A stretch of 64,000 nucleotides of DNA, taken from Rhinopithecus roxellana. Taxonomy: Eukaryota; Chordata; Mammalia; Primates; Cercopithecidae. The notes under the pieces are model-generated. The model searched no databases and was not told the DNA's origin. It worked only from the letters and a program-made list of their open reading frames with translations. The translations under genes were made by a program, and so were the position numbers. The stretch is taken from positions 137,311,493-137,375,492 of the forward strand of contig NC_044557.1 in assembly GCF_007565055.1 (NCBI RefSeq). Direction: 5' to 3'. Shown piece by piece: positions 33,923-44,470 of this stretch; position 1 is the first letter of the stretch, and each line of letters opens with the position of its first letter.

Positions 33923-35811
33923 TCTTGCTTCATATTCTATCATTTTCCTACTGCATGAATGTGCGTAGGAAACATGTTTTGCTCTGTAGAGATAAATTGG
34001 TAGAAGAGACTCATTCTACACATTGGTTTTCCTTTATTATTAGTCCTGCAGGTTTTACACTTTTCTTGAAAATGACATTATATCTAACTTTACTGTCCAG
34101 TATTACCTATCAAGAGTTAATCCCTGAAATGAGAAACCTTGTTAGTGGACCAAAAGGACTGACCCATTTTCAATCTTCATTATTTTCACTTTTCCAGACT
34201 TGTCTATAAAACGGGTTCTTAGATATTTTATAAAATGTAATTGTCTGGACAATTGGGCTTTACAAATTTAAAAGTTCCTTTAGGAGTAACTAAAACAGTT
34301 TTTTATTTTTTTAAGTAGCATTTTAACACACAGCAGCTGGACAATGCAAAAAACAGACAAACGGAGGAGGAAATTGTATTTTCCCAGAGCTCTGCTCTAC
34401 TGTTCTGTGTTTTACGATCTGGTGCCATATAAAAGATACTTGATGCTATAATGATTCATTTATTTGGCATATTTCCAAAATGCATAGAATTTCTTTCTTT
34501 TTTTTTTTAATCACATACTGTTAAAATGCAAATATTTGACTACTGGGTGCTCACAGGTTTGAGGTGTTAAATATGATGCCCTGTCTAATTTGTAGCAATG
34601 GAATTTTTCTTCTCTCTGGGATTCCATCAATCTTATTTTTTGTTTGTAAGAGGAACAGGAAAAAGTGGATCTATAAATATCTATGCTTATTTAACACCTT
34701 CGGTTTTGATATTGTCATGTACCCTAAAACATTAAAACAGTTCTCAGTCATCTCAAATATTTTCTAAAAATCTGATGGTCCAATGAAGTTCTACTTTCTC
34801 CTCAATATTTACATAGTTCCTACCTCTTTTTGCCATCTTCCTCTGTCTGCACCATTCCTACTGTTTCTCAAGTTGACAAGTTGAGAAGTGAAGGCTCTAG
34901 AAAACAGGCTCAGTTTTCTCTTGAATGAAAACATAAATCAAAGTAAAGTGCAAATAGGCGAAGGAGATGATGGGACAGTGTATTTAAGGTCTGCGCCTGA
35001 TTTTCATTAGACATGCTGCTGGCCTTCTTTTAGCCTTCTTTTAGGTTTATGTTGATTTCTTCTATCCCTAGGACATGCTGGTGAACACTGTAGTCAATTG
35101 AGCATCTTTTGAAGGTCGAAATATGTCTTTTATTTTCCTACAGTCAAAACATAGAATTCGATCGTACACATGATCTAAGCCAAGTGAATCATATTTACAT
35201 TAAGTAATAAGGTCTCCTTTCTCCTGATTAATTCTATGTTTATGTCTTTCAACAAATCACATCAGCACACATGACCTCATGTAATGGCTATGCCTGAGGC
35301 TATGAAGGTCGGTCCACATGCTTACGTATGGAGAATAATATTTTTGTATTACTCTGGAAACTTGCTCCTAGGGACAACTGTGTAGGCAGATCTGCAGGGG
35401 CCTCTGAGTCTATCTTTCAGGCCATGATCTGGGTGCAGATGATGTGTTTAAAACTCCCAACCTATGAAATTCCCTGCCAGCAAACACCATCAGGTCATAA
35501 ATGTAGTACAAATTGATTCAAATAACAGAATCAAGAGGCTGCTTGAGATCTCTAAAGGTCATTTGATGCTGACACAGCTTCTAAGCAGAGCTGTGCCTGC
35601 TTCAGACTAATGGGTCCCTGATCTGATTTTCAAACTGTCCAGGAAACTAAAAAAAAAATTGAGATGGTTATAACGGTCCCCAGAAAGAATGAAATCTTTT
35701 ATAATTCATGTTGTTTATGATCTGCCTCTTTTTTTTTTTTTTTACAGTACCATACTATTAGTTATCATATAAAATTAACATATTTTTCTTTTTCAATACT
35801 TTTCTCTAAAG
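33923..35811. other. Unique sequence, nothing recognised
   Basis: Open frames at 33841-34209 and 34564-34767 overlap the Tigger1 edge or AT-rich sequence and carry no domain. No RNA gene is seen. Confidence 0.5.
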
Positions 35812-35995
35812 CAATGGTTGTCAATTCCAGTTGCCCATTAGAGAGATCTGGAGAGCTTTTAAACAAACAATCCATCAACTGATGCTCAAGCCTCATCTCA
35901 ATGACATTAAATCAGAATCTCTTTGTGGGCTCTAGCACGGGTACATTTAAAAATGTGTCCAGGAGATTTTTAATGAGCAGTCAGAGTTGAAATGA
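35812..35995 (+). mobile_element. MER5A hAT-Charlie MITE
   Basis: 'caatggttgtcaattccagttgcccattagagagatctggagagcttttaaa' to 'ccaggagatttttaatgagcagtcagagttgaaa' follows MER5A end to end, with the central 'aatcagaatctcttt'. Confidence 0.75.
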
Positions 35996-36099
35996 TTGCT
36001 TTGTCTAATGGCCCTTGCTGATGGACAGGTGCTTAATCAATAGATTTTTGTAAGCTGAATAGGATAAATACCGTTTTTCTTTTTAATGGAATTGTCCTT

Positions 36100-36545
36100 T
36101 GCATTTTTTTCTGTTTCTCTGCAATCAGTTTTGAAAAAAATAGCCAGAGTGATTGCTATAAAACCAGTCAGTTCATGTCACTTCTCTCACTCAGAATAAT
36201 TCAACAGCTCCCTATCACCCCAAATCCTGATTTACTGTAGTTGAAAAGTTGTTGTGACCTGGCCGTGTCCCTAAGACCTCATCTCCTACCACCCATGCAA
36301 TGCTCACATCACTTTCCTTCCCCTGGATTCACAGCTGTTTTCCAAACTTGCCACATTGAGTCCTTCTGCCAAGGAAACGCCTCCCCTAATCCTCTAATTT
36401 TCACAGCCTCACTTCCCCAAGTTTTTGAGTTCTCTCTCTTTGCTCAAATGTTGTCTCTGTGCAGGAACCTTCTCTGTCCAAAACAGCCGCCTCCTTTCCA
36501 TGATTACTCTCCATCCACTCTGATTCACTGCACTTATCAAGAGAA
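36100..36545 (+). mobile_element. L2 LINE 3' region
   Basis: 'ttcatgtcacttctctcactcagaataattcaacagctccctatc', 'gacctggccgtgtccctaagacctcatctcc' and 'tcaaatgttgtctctgtgcaggaaccttctctg' follow the L2 3' part ('ccaatggcttcccat... ctcagagaggccttccctg'). The open frame across it is fortuitous. Confidence 0.7.
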
Positions 36546-36565
36546 ACAAAATATCCTTTGCAAAC

Positions 36566-37074
36566 CAGGGGTCGGCAAACTTTTTCTATAAAGGACCAAA
36601 GAATACATATTTTAGGTTTTAGGTGCCATATGATCTCTGTTGTGACTACTCAGCTCTGCTGTTATGGTGCAAAAACAGCCATAGATAATATGTATACAAA
36701 TAGTTAAGCCTGTGTTCCAATAAATCTTTATTTACAAAAACAGGCAGAGACCGGGCATGGTGGCTCACCCCTGTAATCTCAGCGCTTTGGGAGGCCAAGG
36801 TGGACAGATCACAAGGTCAACAGATCGAGACCATCCTGGCTAACATGGTGAATCCCTGTCTCTACTAAAAATACAAAAATTAGCTGGTTGTGGTGGCACG
36901 CACCTGTAGTCCCAGCTACTCGGGAGGCTGAGGCAGGAGAATTGCTTAAACCCAGGAGGCGGAGGTTGTAGTGAGCAGAGATTGTGCCACTGCACTCCAG
37001 CTTGGCAACAGAAACAAAAACAAAAACAGGCAGAGGGTCAATTTGGTCCACAGGCAGTAGTTTACTGATCTCTG
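36566..37074 (+). mobile_element. hAT-type MITE with terminal inverted repeats, split by an Alu
   Basis: It begins caggggtcggcaaact (36566-36581) and ends agtttactgatctctg (37059-37074), imperfect inverted repeats. The body includes 'ttaggtgccatatgatctctgttgtgactactcagctctgc' and 'ccaataaatctttatttacaaaaacaggc'. The exact family name is uncertain. An Alu interrupts it at 36750-37019. Confidence 0.8.
36750..37019 (+). repeat. Alu (S type), sense, inside a MITE
   Basis: 'accgggcatggtggctcacccc' to 'ccactgcactccagcttggcaacagaaacaaaa'. The 16-bp perfect duplication acaaaaacaggcagag lies at 36734-36749 and 37020-37035. The tail is short and partly shared with the duplication. Confidence 0.94.
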
Positions 37075-38277
37075 CGATGTAAGTGAGCTTCTTCCACATA
37101 TTTAAGTTTGGGTACTGCATTTTCTTTCATTTATACAACTTTCTCTGTTTTTCTTCTTTTTTTTAATCCCGAATGAATAAGGTACCAAGTATAAATTAGC
37201 AAATTTGAAATGTAATTAGTATTTGGAGCAATCCTTGTATTTTTGGAATCCTGATGGAAACATATACCTGTATTTTCTTTGTTAGTCAACAGTCCTCTCA
37301 TGGATAAAATCTAAATCAGTTCTTATTCTCTATTACTTTGGAGACTTAGAGCAAATCTGACATCAAAGGACTACAACTAACTGTTCCAGACTTCCAGAGA
37401 GAAGCATTATGTCACCTTCTGAGTCCTATGAACTACCAGCTTCCAGAAAACCCTCGCTGCCTATATTTCCTAAACCTGCTCACCATAGGAAAGAATGGCT
37501 TCCTTCGCTACTCATCTGTGATGAGTAACATTTTGATAGTTTAAAACACAGTCGTCTCACAGAAGTAATTTTTTTTTTTTTTTCTGGCCATCATCAGCTT
37601 TTTCAGCTTATCCGTAGAGGATCTTCCTAGCAGAAGAATGAAATGGCCGTAAAAATAGTGAAGTGTTCCTCAAAGCCTGTTCACTGAACATTCGATCTGT
37701 GAGATGGTGATAGGTACTAGGAGGGGAAAAAGTCTTCTGGGCAAATACATTTGGGAAATACTAGTTTCTTTACTGCAGGATTTTCAGGACATTCATACTT
37801 TATTATGAATTTTCAATAAGGAGATAGAGTATGCATAGGTTTCTCATTTTGATCATAGAAGCCTGTTTTATTTGCAGTGTATCTTGTAGAAATAGGGTTC
37901 TATGAAATCCATGTTGAGAGAAACAATGAAATCCTATGCCCTCTAAAAGTGATTTAATAGTCTCTGGAGACTTCATTGGTATTGTATTACCAAGTTTCAC
38001 AAATGCTACTAACACAAACTGCTTTTATTTTTATTATTTGAAAACATGTTAACAAACATAAATAGACATACAGTTAGCCCATAGAAATCTCAAATTTCCT
38101 GTCCCAACTCTCCTTTATTAGCTACATGTGTCAATGAAATGTCTAGAAAGAGTGACATTGCTTTTACATATTTAAAATTTTGGTAAAAATATAAAGAAAT
38201 TTTGCTCATTTTTTTTCTGAGATGAAACATCCAATTCTCTTTCCATGTAATATAGGAATATTTCAAAGCAGGCCATG
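37075..38277. other. Unique sequence, nothing recognised
   Basis: Contains a T run at 37569-37583. No gene or repeat is supported. Confidence 0.5.
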
Positions 38278-38282
38278 GTAGT

Positions 38283-38636
38283 TGATATGGTTTGGCTTTG
38301 TCACCACCCAAATCTCAACTTGAATTATTTCTCACAGAACTCCCACGTATTGTGGGAGGGATCTAGGGGGAGGTAATTGAATCGTGGCGGACGGTCTTTC
38401 CCGTGCTATTCTTGTGAAAGTGAGTAAGTCTCACGAGATCTGATGGGTTTATCAGGGAATTCTGCATTTGCTTCTTCCGCATGTTCTCTTGCCACTGCCA
38501 TATAAGAAGTGCCTTTTGCCTCCCACCTTGATTCTGAGGTCTCCCCAGCCACGTGGAACTGTAAGTCCAATTAAACCTCTTTTTCTTCCCAGTCTTGCAT
38601 ATGTCTTTATCAGCAGTGTGAAAACGGACTAATACA
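38283..38636 (+). repeat. THE1-type solo LTR (ERVL-MaLR)
   Basis: A 354-bp LTR from 'tgatatggtttggctttgtc' to 'cagtgtgaaaacggactaataca', with 'attgtgggagggatctagggggaggtaattgaatc' and 'cacgagatctgatgggtttatcag'. A perfect 5-bp duplication, gtagt, lies at 38278-38282 and 38637-38641, so it is an intact solo LTR made by LTR-LTR recombination. THE1 LTRs can serve as promoters. 'attaaacctcttt' near the right end is the expected polyadenylation region. Confidence 0.92.
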
Positions 38637-38644
38637 GTAGTGGA

Positions 38645-38896
38645 TTTTAAGAAATAAAAGCCTCCATGGTAAACAGTACAGAGATTTCTCAAAGAACTAA
38701 ACATAGAATTACCATTTGATTCAGCAATCCCAGTACTGAATATCTACCCAAAAGAACAGAAATAAATATATCAAAGAAACCTGCACTCATATTTCTTGTA
38801 GCACAATTCACAATAGCAAAGATATGGAATCAACTTAAGTGTCCATCAATGAATAAATGGATAAACAAAATGTGTATGTGTGTACATATGTGTGTA

Positions 38897-38927
<31 letters not shown>

Positions 38928-39335
38928 ACAATGAATGTTACTGGAATATTCAATTATATTGCAATAATGGAATATTATTCAGCTATAAAAAAGGAATGAA
39001 ATTATGTCTTTTGTAGTGACATGAATGGAACTGGAGGTCATGATTTTAAATGAAACAAACCAAGCAAAGAAAAATGTTGTATATTCTCAGTCACATACAG
39101 GTGCTAAAAAAATATGTTCCCATGGACATATAGAATGCAATGATAGATAATGGAGACTCAGAAGGGAGAGGGGGTGCGATGGCGGAGGATAATGCAAAAT
39201 TACTCAATGGGTACAATGTACATTATTCAGGTGATGGATACCCTAAAAGCTCTGACTTAACCACTGTGCAACCTATGCGTGTAAAATTACACATGTATAC
39301 AATGCATTTATATAAATAACAATAAAAGAAAAGCT
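38645..39335 (+). mobile_element. Older primate L1 3' end (L1PB/L1MA type)
   Basis: 'ttctcaaagaactaaacatagaattaccatttgattcagcaatccc' and 'agcacaattcacaatagcaaagatatggaatcaac' are the end of ORF2. 'tactcaatgggtacaatgtacattattcaggtgatgg' is the 3' UTR. A (TG)n microsatellite (38873-38926) has expanded within it. The reading frame is broken. Confidence 0.85.
38873..38930 (+). repeat. (TG)n microsatellite
   Basis: Alternating TG, with a few A, including about 11 uninterrupted units, inside the L1 3' end. Confidence 0.9.
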
Positions 39336-39700
39336 TAAAAAGAAAGTAAAGTAATAGAACTTGAGATGAGAAAGTACAACAAATTAATACAGCAACTAGT
39401 AGAAGGAAATAAAATGAAAAAGACAAATACAGCAATAACTACTTTGTTTCAGCAATAACTTTTTACTTTACTACCTGGTACTTTTATGTTGATCTGCTTT
39501 TACTTAGTATTTATTACATCTGCATATATTCTTAGAAATGCGGTTTTCATGAGCATTGCTTTATTCACACTTTCTTGGATAGCAAACTTTAATAATATCT
39601 GATTTTAACAGCCAAACAGTTCAAACTTGTAATATAACCTGGGACAATTCTGCTAAATTAAAACCACGAAGAATTTCATTCATCGTCAATACATTTAAAC
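39336..39700. other. Unique AT-rich sequence
   Basis: Nothing recognised. Confidence 0.5.
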
Positions 39701-39711
39701 TGCCCAAATGA

Positions 39712-40037
39712 GGCAAGGTGTGGTGGCTCATGCCTGTAATCACAGCACTTTGGGAGGCCGAGGCAGGCAGATCACGAGGTCAGGAGATCAAGACCATCCT
39801 GGCTAACACGGTGAAACCCCGTCTCTACTAAAAATACAAAAAATTAGCCAGGCATGGTGGCGGGCGCCTGTAGTCCCAGCTACTCGGGAGGCTGAGGCAG
39901 GACAATGGCGTGAACCCGGGACCGGGAATGGAGCTTGCAGTGAGCTGAGATCGCACCACTGCACTCCAGCCTGGGCGACAAAGTGAGACTCCGTCTCAAA
40001 AAAAAAAAAAAAAAAAAGAAAGAAAAAGAAAAAATAA
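39712..40037 (+). repeat. AluY type, sense
   Basis: 'gcaaggtgtggtggctcatgcctgtaatc' to 'gactccgtctc' with an A-tail grading into AAAG repeats. A small insertion near 39920 ('gggaccgggaatggag') disturbs the right arm. Duplication tgcccaaatga / tgcctaaatga at 39701-39711 and 40038-40048. Confidence 0.94.
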
Positions 40038-40452
40038 TGCCTAAATGAAAAATTGTGCCTGGTTTAAAAGCCAGAAGAACCATGGTATTCTGCACACATT
40101 TCTTTCCTCTCAGTTTTGTTCTATTATTCATTTTGAGCTGAAATCAAAATAGAACATGAGGGAAATGCCAGTACCACAGAGACCAGTTTTGTTTTCTCCT
40201 CAATTTCAATTACTCAGAATCCTTTTAGTATTTTTTAATACAGTAGAGAAATAATATATAAATATGTTCTAATTCCAATGCATTGAATTTGTCTGTTAGC
40301 CTCGTTGGTCCTCTATACTTGTTAATTATGCTGATTGACTATTAATTCACTCCTGGTGGCCACCCGAGGGTTCAAGGGCACCCGAAGTCCTAGCTTAGTA
40401 CTTATCAAAGTGTTCCATTGAATGTTAATTTCAAAGTATATTATGAAAAATA

Positions 40453-40733
40453 GGATGGGCGCGGTGGCTCACGCCTGTGATCCCAGCACTTTGGGAGGCA
40501 GAAGCGGGTGGATCAGGAGGTCAGGAGATCAAGACCATCCTGGCTAACACGGTGAAACCCCATCTCTACTAAAAGTACAAAAAATTAGCCGGGCGTGGTG
40601 GCCCGCACCTGTAGCCCCAACTACTCGGGAGGCTGAGGTGGGAGAATGGCATGAACGTCAGGAGATGGAGCTTGCAGTGAGCCGAGATGGTGCCACTGCA
40701 CTCCAGCCTGGGCCACAGAACGAGACTCTGTCT

Positions 40734-40766
<33 letters not shown>

Positions 40767-40775
40767 AAAGAAAAG
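40453..40775 (+). repeat. AluY type, sense
   Basis: 'ggatgggcgcggtggctcacgcctgtg' to 'gagactctgtctc' with a long A-tail grading into AAAAG. Short duplication gaaaaata at 40445-40452 and 40776-40783. Confidence 0.94.
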
Positions 40776-40789
40776 GAAAAATAATTAGG

Positions 40790-41177
40790 GAAGCATTATG
40801 TTACACACAGGCAAACAGATTTCTCTGTTATAATACTTTCCCCAGGCTTTTCATGATAAGTAGCATTATGAATATCCAAAAACACAGAGGTTATATTGCA
40901 TTTTTATGGCATGTCTTTGCTATTAGGTGGCTGTGTTCCTAAAACAAATGTCACATGTTTGGCATTCCTCCCTATCCCTATTATCCAGGATTTACTGACA
41001 TTATTTAGGTACACATTTAGCCAGCAATATCCTGGAACTATCTGAGATCCACAAAGCATCATATGAATCATGGCCATGATGTAAATAAAACAATATCTTA
41101 AACTCTAAGTGGACATATTCTTCTCCAAAAGCAAGGCAAAAATATTTCAGAATCATAAGCTCAGAGGATAAGTTTAG
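40790..41177. other. Unique sequence
   Basis: Nothing recognised. Confidence 0.5.
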
Positions 41178-41189
41178 AATTCCTGGTTT

Positions 41190-41543
41190 GGTTTTTTCTT
41201 GTAAATTTGTTTAAGTTCTTTGTAGATTCTGTATATTAGCCCTTTGTCAGATGGGTAAATTGCAAAAATTTTCTCCCATCGACAGAAAACCAAACACTGC
41301 ATGTTCTCACTCATAGGTGGGAGTCGAACAATGAGAACACTTGGACACAGGGCGGGGAACATCACACACTGGGGCCTGTCAGGGGTTGGGGGTCTGGGGG
41401 AGGGATAGCATTAGGAGAAGTACCTAATATAGATGACAAGTTGATGCGTGCAGCAAACCAACATGACACATGTATACCTATGTAACAAACCTGCACGTTG
41501 TGCACATGTACCCTAGAACTTAAAGTATGATAATAATAACAAA
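41190..41543 (+). mobile_element. L1PA fragment with 5' inversion (twin priming)
   Basis: Two pieces of one L1. 41190-about 41282 is antisense ORF2 C-terminal sequence (minus-strand residues WEKIFAIYPSDKGLIYRIYK). About 41283-41543 is the sense ORF2 end and 3' UTR ('ccaaacactgcatgttctcactc' to 'ctagaacttaaagtatg'). A single perfect duplication aattcctggttt flanks the whole at 41178-41189 and 41544-41555, so both pieces arrived in one event with inversion. The intervening ORF2 segment is missing. A G-rich run at 41382-41404 is the L1 3' UTR G-tract. Confidence 0.92.
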
Positions 41544-41702
41544 AATTCCTGGTTTTAAGAAGGTCACGTTAATTGAGTGACAAAGAGAAGTTTTCAGTGA
41601 TTGAAGTGGCAAGTTTTGGTGCATTCTACATTACCAAAGGAACAAAGAACATTAGTGTCATTTAAAAATATCTTTACAAAAAAAAAAAAAAAAAGAAAGA
41701 AA

Positions 41703-42020
41703 AAGGCCGGGCGCGGTGGCTCAAGCCTGTAATCCCAGCACTTTGGGAGGCCGAGACGGGCGGATCACGAGGTCAGGAGATCGAGACCATCCTGGCTAAC
41801 ACGGTGAAACCCCGTCTCTACTAAAAATACAAAAACTAGCCGGGCGAGGTGGCGGGCGCCTGTAGTCCCAGCTACTCGGGAGGCTGAGGCAGGAGAATGG
41901 TGTAAACCCGGAAGGCGGAGTTTGCAGTGAGCTGAGATCTGGCCACTGCACTCCAGTCCGGGCGACAGAGCGAGACTCCGCCTCAAAAAAAAATAAATAA
42001 ATAAAAATAAAAATAAAAAT
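41703..42020 (+). repeat. AluYR (Old World monkey lineage), sense, with A-rich leader
   Basis: A full copy with 'ggctcaagcctg', 'gagacgggcgg' and 'aactagccgggcgaggtggcgggcg', and a tail of AAAT/AAAAT units. Duplication aaaaatatcttta lies at 41664-41676 and 42021-42033. Unusually, 26 bases of mostly A (41677-41702) separate the left duplication from the Alu start. Confidence 0.94.
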
Positions 42021-42033
42021 AAAAATATCTTTA

Positions 42034-42376
42034 ATAAATTATTTTTGAGACCAAAATAATATTGAATTTTAAATATAAGTTACAGTACTAGTCTTTTACT
42101 AAATTTGTCATAACACAGTTATTTTTTCATACAAAATATTACACTGTGCTGTCTTTTAACATTACAAGAATAGAAGCAAATGTCATTCCATCTTAGAAGA
42201 CATTCAGGATGAGGATTTGCAGTATTTAGTGGCAATAATGGTTCAAGGAAATGTTTTATGCAATTTTAAAAGTAGTCATTTTGTTTCATTTCACTGACTC
42301 TACAAATTCCACAAAAAAGAAGTGATAGAACGTTCATGTCTAAAGAAGTCATGTATTCTTCAAACTTCATTTCTGA
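42034..42376. other. Unique AT-rich sequence
   Basis: Nothing recognised. Confidence 0.5.
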
Positions 42377-42628
42377 ATGAAGGAAGATGTAGGAAAGAAA
42401 GGAGGGAAGGAAGGAGAGAATGAAAAAGGGAGGATGATAGCTGTCAAGAGAATGGTAGGAGAGATTGAGAGAAGGAGGGGAGAGAGGGAAGCAGAGAGAC
42501 ACAGCAGGGAAGAGAAAGAGAGGCAGAGAAAGAAACAGAGGGAAAGAGAGAAGGAGAAAGTGTGTGAGAGAGAGGGAGAAAGGAAGAGCACAGAGGGAGG
42601 GAGAGAAGGAGGGAGACAGAGAGAAACT
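42377..42628 (+). repeat. Purine-rich GA tract
   Basis: About 250 bp almost entirely A and G on the plus strand (GGAA, GAGA and AGGG mixtures). Open frames on both strands arise from the low complexity (Glu/Arg/Lys one way, Ser/Leu/Pro the other) and are not genes. Confidence 0.9.
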
Positions 42629-43974
42629 TTATGGTTTCGTGGTTTGATCTTATTGCATGCTCTTGGTATCTCAATTTCTGTTCAAAAGTCAGTGGGCAGT
42701 TGGCCACAGATGGCTGTTATTCATCACATCTTTAACCAGGGAACAGAAAGCAGAATTGTTTTGGAGGAGATGTGGGAGGATAAATGAATGATCTGAGGAA
42801 GGAAGCAGGAAACTCTAGGCACTAACAAACAAAAGTCTGTAGTTCAGAGAGGAAAGCACAGTTACATAGTTTAAATCCTCACAGAGCTTATAAGTCAGAG
42901 AATGGAACAACAGTTTCAGAGCCTGTAGTATCCAACATTCCACCCTCAACTCAAAGTATATGCATAGGCACAAGGTAAGGAACCACCAATGATTAAAATT
43001 GTCAGTTAGGATAACCAAAAAGAGCAGAGCACTTGGTCAGTTCCACAACAGCCGTAGTAATGAGTGAGGACAAAATTAGTATCTATGACAGACCAGTGAC
43101 TACAGACTGAACTGAACTTTATTATAGGGAAGCCCAAGTTTTTGAGTGATATCATCCTACCCTGAGGTACAACAGCTGTAAGAGAAAGAAAAACAAAACA
43201 AAAGTAACCCAGACATCTCTCTTCTTTCCAGGTTAGTTGCTTAAAACCTGAAGAATCTGCATACTTAGCACCTGAAAGTTCTCCAAGGAGCCAAACTTGA
43301 GCATATCTATGTGCTATTGAGAGATACAAAGAAATAGACATTTTAGACCCTTGCGCCCAAATTCAGTATACTTCATCTTTAAGGAAAAGACTTCGATAAC
43401 CCTAAGAAAGGAGTAAGGGAATGGTTTAAGTCCTTACTTGGTCATAGAGTTGTTGACTGAAATAGTGATCAGCTCACGGGCAACATCCTTTCTATACATG
43501 GTTGCTACTTGAACAGTGTGGGCAGAGATTTAGTAACATATCAGTTACGTTTCAGAAAAATCACATCAAGACAAAGAACTTTCTCCCCTCTGTGTTCCTT
43601 TGTTTAACTAGGTCATATAATTTCCAGAAAACAAAGAACTTTTGACTTTGCTCATTGGGCTCTTATGGCAACATCCCTTGGGAATGGAAAGTATATGATA
43701 TAATGTCTTTTAGCAAAATTGTCGCAAAATCTACTCTCGTGTAGTATACTACTTTGGGGCATTTAAAGAAGTCTATTCTTGTTCTTTCTCTGCCATTTTC
43801 AAATTGTGATAAATGTAAACAACACTCATTTCTTGTTTTCATCTTTTGAGTTCCACAAACCTTTCTCAATGAGCAAGACTGTTATTGGAGACACGGGCCT
43901 GGGCTTGTTATTTAGTCGTGACTAAGTTTTAAATCATCATACATTGGAGCCAGTAAACTTTGGTTTTGTGTACA
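42629..43974. other. Unique sequence, nothing recognised
   Basis: Several short open frames without domains (e.g. 43006-43341 minus). No support for coding. Confidence 0.5.
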
Positions 43975-44122
43975 TAGAAAGAAAGAAGTAAAGAAGAAAA
44001 GAAAAAAGAAGGAAAGGAAGGAAGAAAGACAAAGAAACAAGGAAGGAAGGAAACGGGGAAGGAGGGAGGGAGAAGAGGAGAGTGAAGGGAAGGGAAGAAT
44101 AAAAGGAAATAATAGAAGGAAC
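43975..44122 (+). repeat. (GGAA/GAAA)n purine microsatellite
   Basis: Imperfect tetranucleotide GA repeats ('gaaagaaagaagtaaag', 'ggaaggaaggaag', 'ggagggaggg'). An Alu separates it from a similar short tract at 44416-44470. Confidence 0.88.
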
Positions 44123-44415
44123 AGTGGTTCACGCCTGTAATCCCAGCACTTTTGGAGGCCGAGGTGGGCAGATCACCTGAGGTCAGGAGTTCGAGACCAG
44201 CCTGGCCGACATGGTGAAACCCTGTTTCTAAAAAATACAAAAAATTAGCTAGGCGTGATGACGGGTGCCTGTAAACCCAGCTACTCGGGAGGCTGAGGCA
44301 GGAGAATCACTTGAACCCAGGAGGCGGAGGTTGTAGAGTCGAGATCGTGCCATTGTGCGTTAGCCTGGGTAACAAAAGTGAAACTACATCTCAAAAAAAA
44401 AAAAAAAAAAAAAAA
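44123..44415 (+). repeat. Alu (S type), sense, within GA repeats
   Basis: 'cagtggttcacgcctgtaatcccagc' to 'gtgaaactacatctc' plus an A-run. The first ten or so Alu bases are missing or replaced. No distinct duplication can be drawn because both flanks are GA repeats. Confidence 0.92.
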
Positions 44416-44470
44416 GAAGATGGAAGGAAAGGCAAAGGAAGAAGGAAGGGAAGAAGAAAAGAAAGGAAAA
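44416..44470 (+). repeat. (GGAA)n tract, right of the Alu
   Basis: Imperfect GGAA/GAAG repeats continue the purine tract beyond the Alu tail. Confidence 0.85.

Noticed and set aside
42377..42787. 136-codon charged open frame
   Set aside because: Produced by a GA-rich low-complexity tract, which is also open on the opposite strand.
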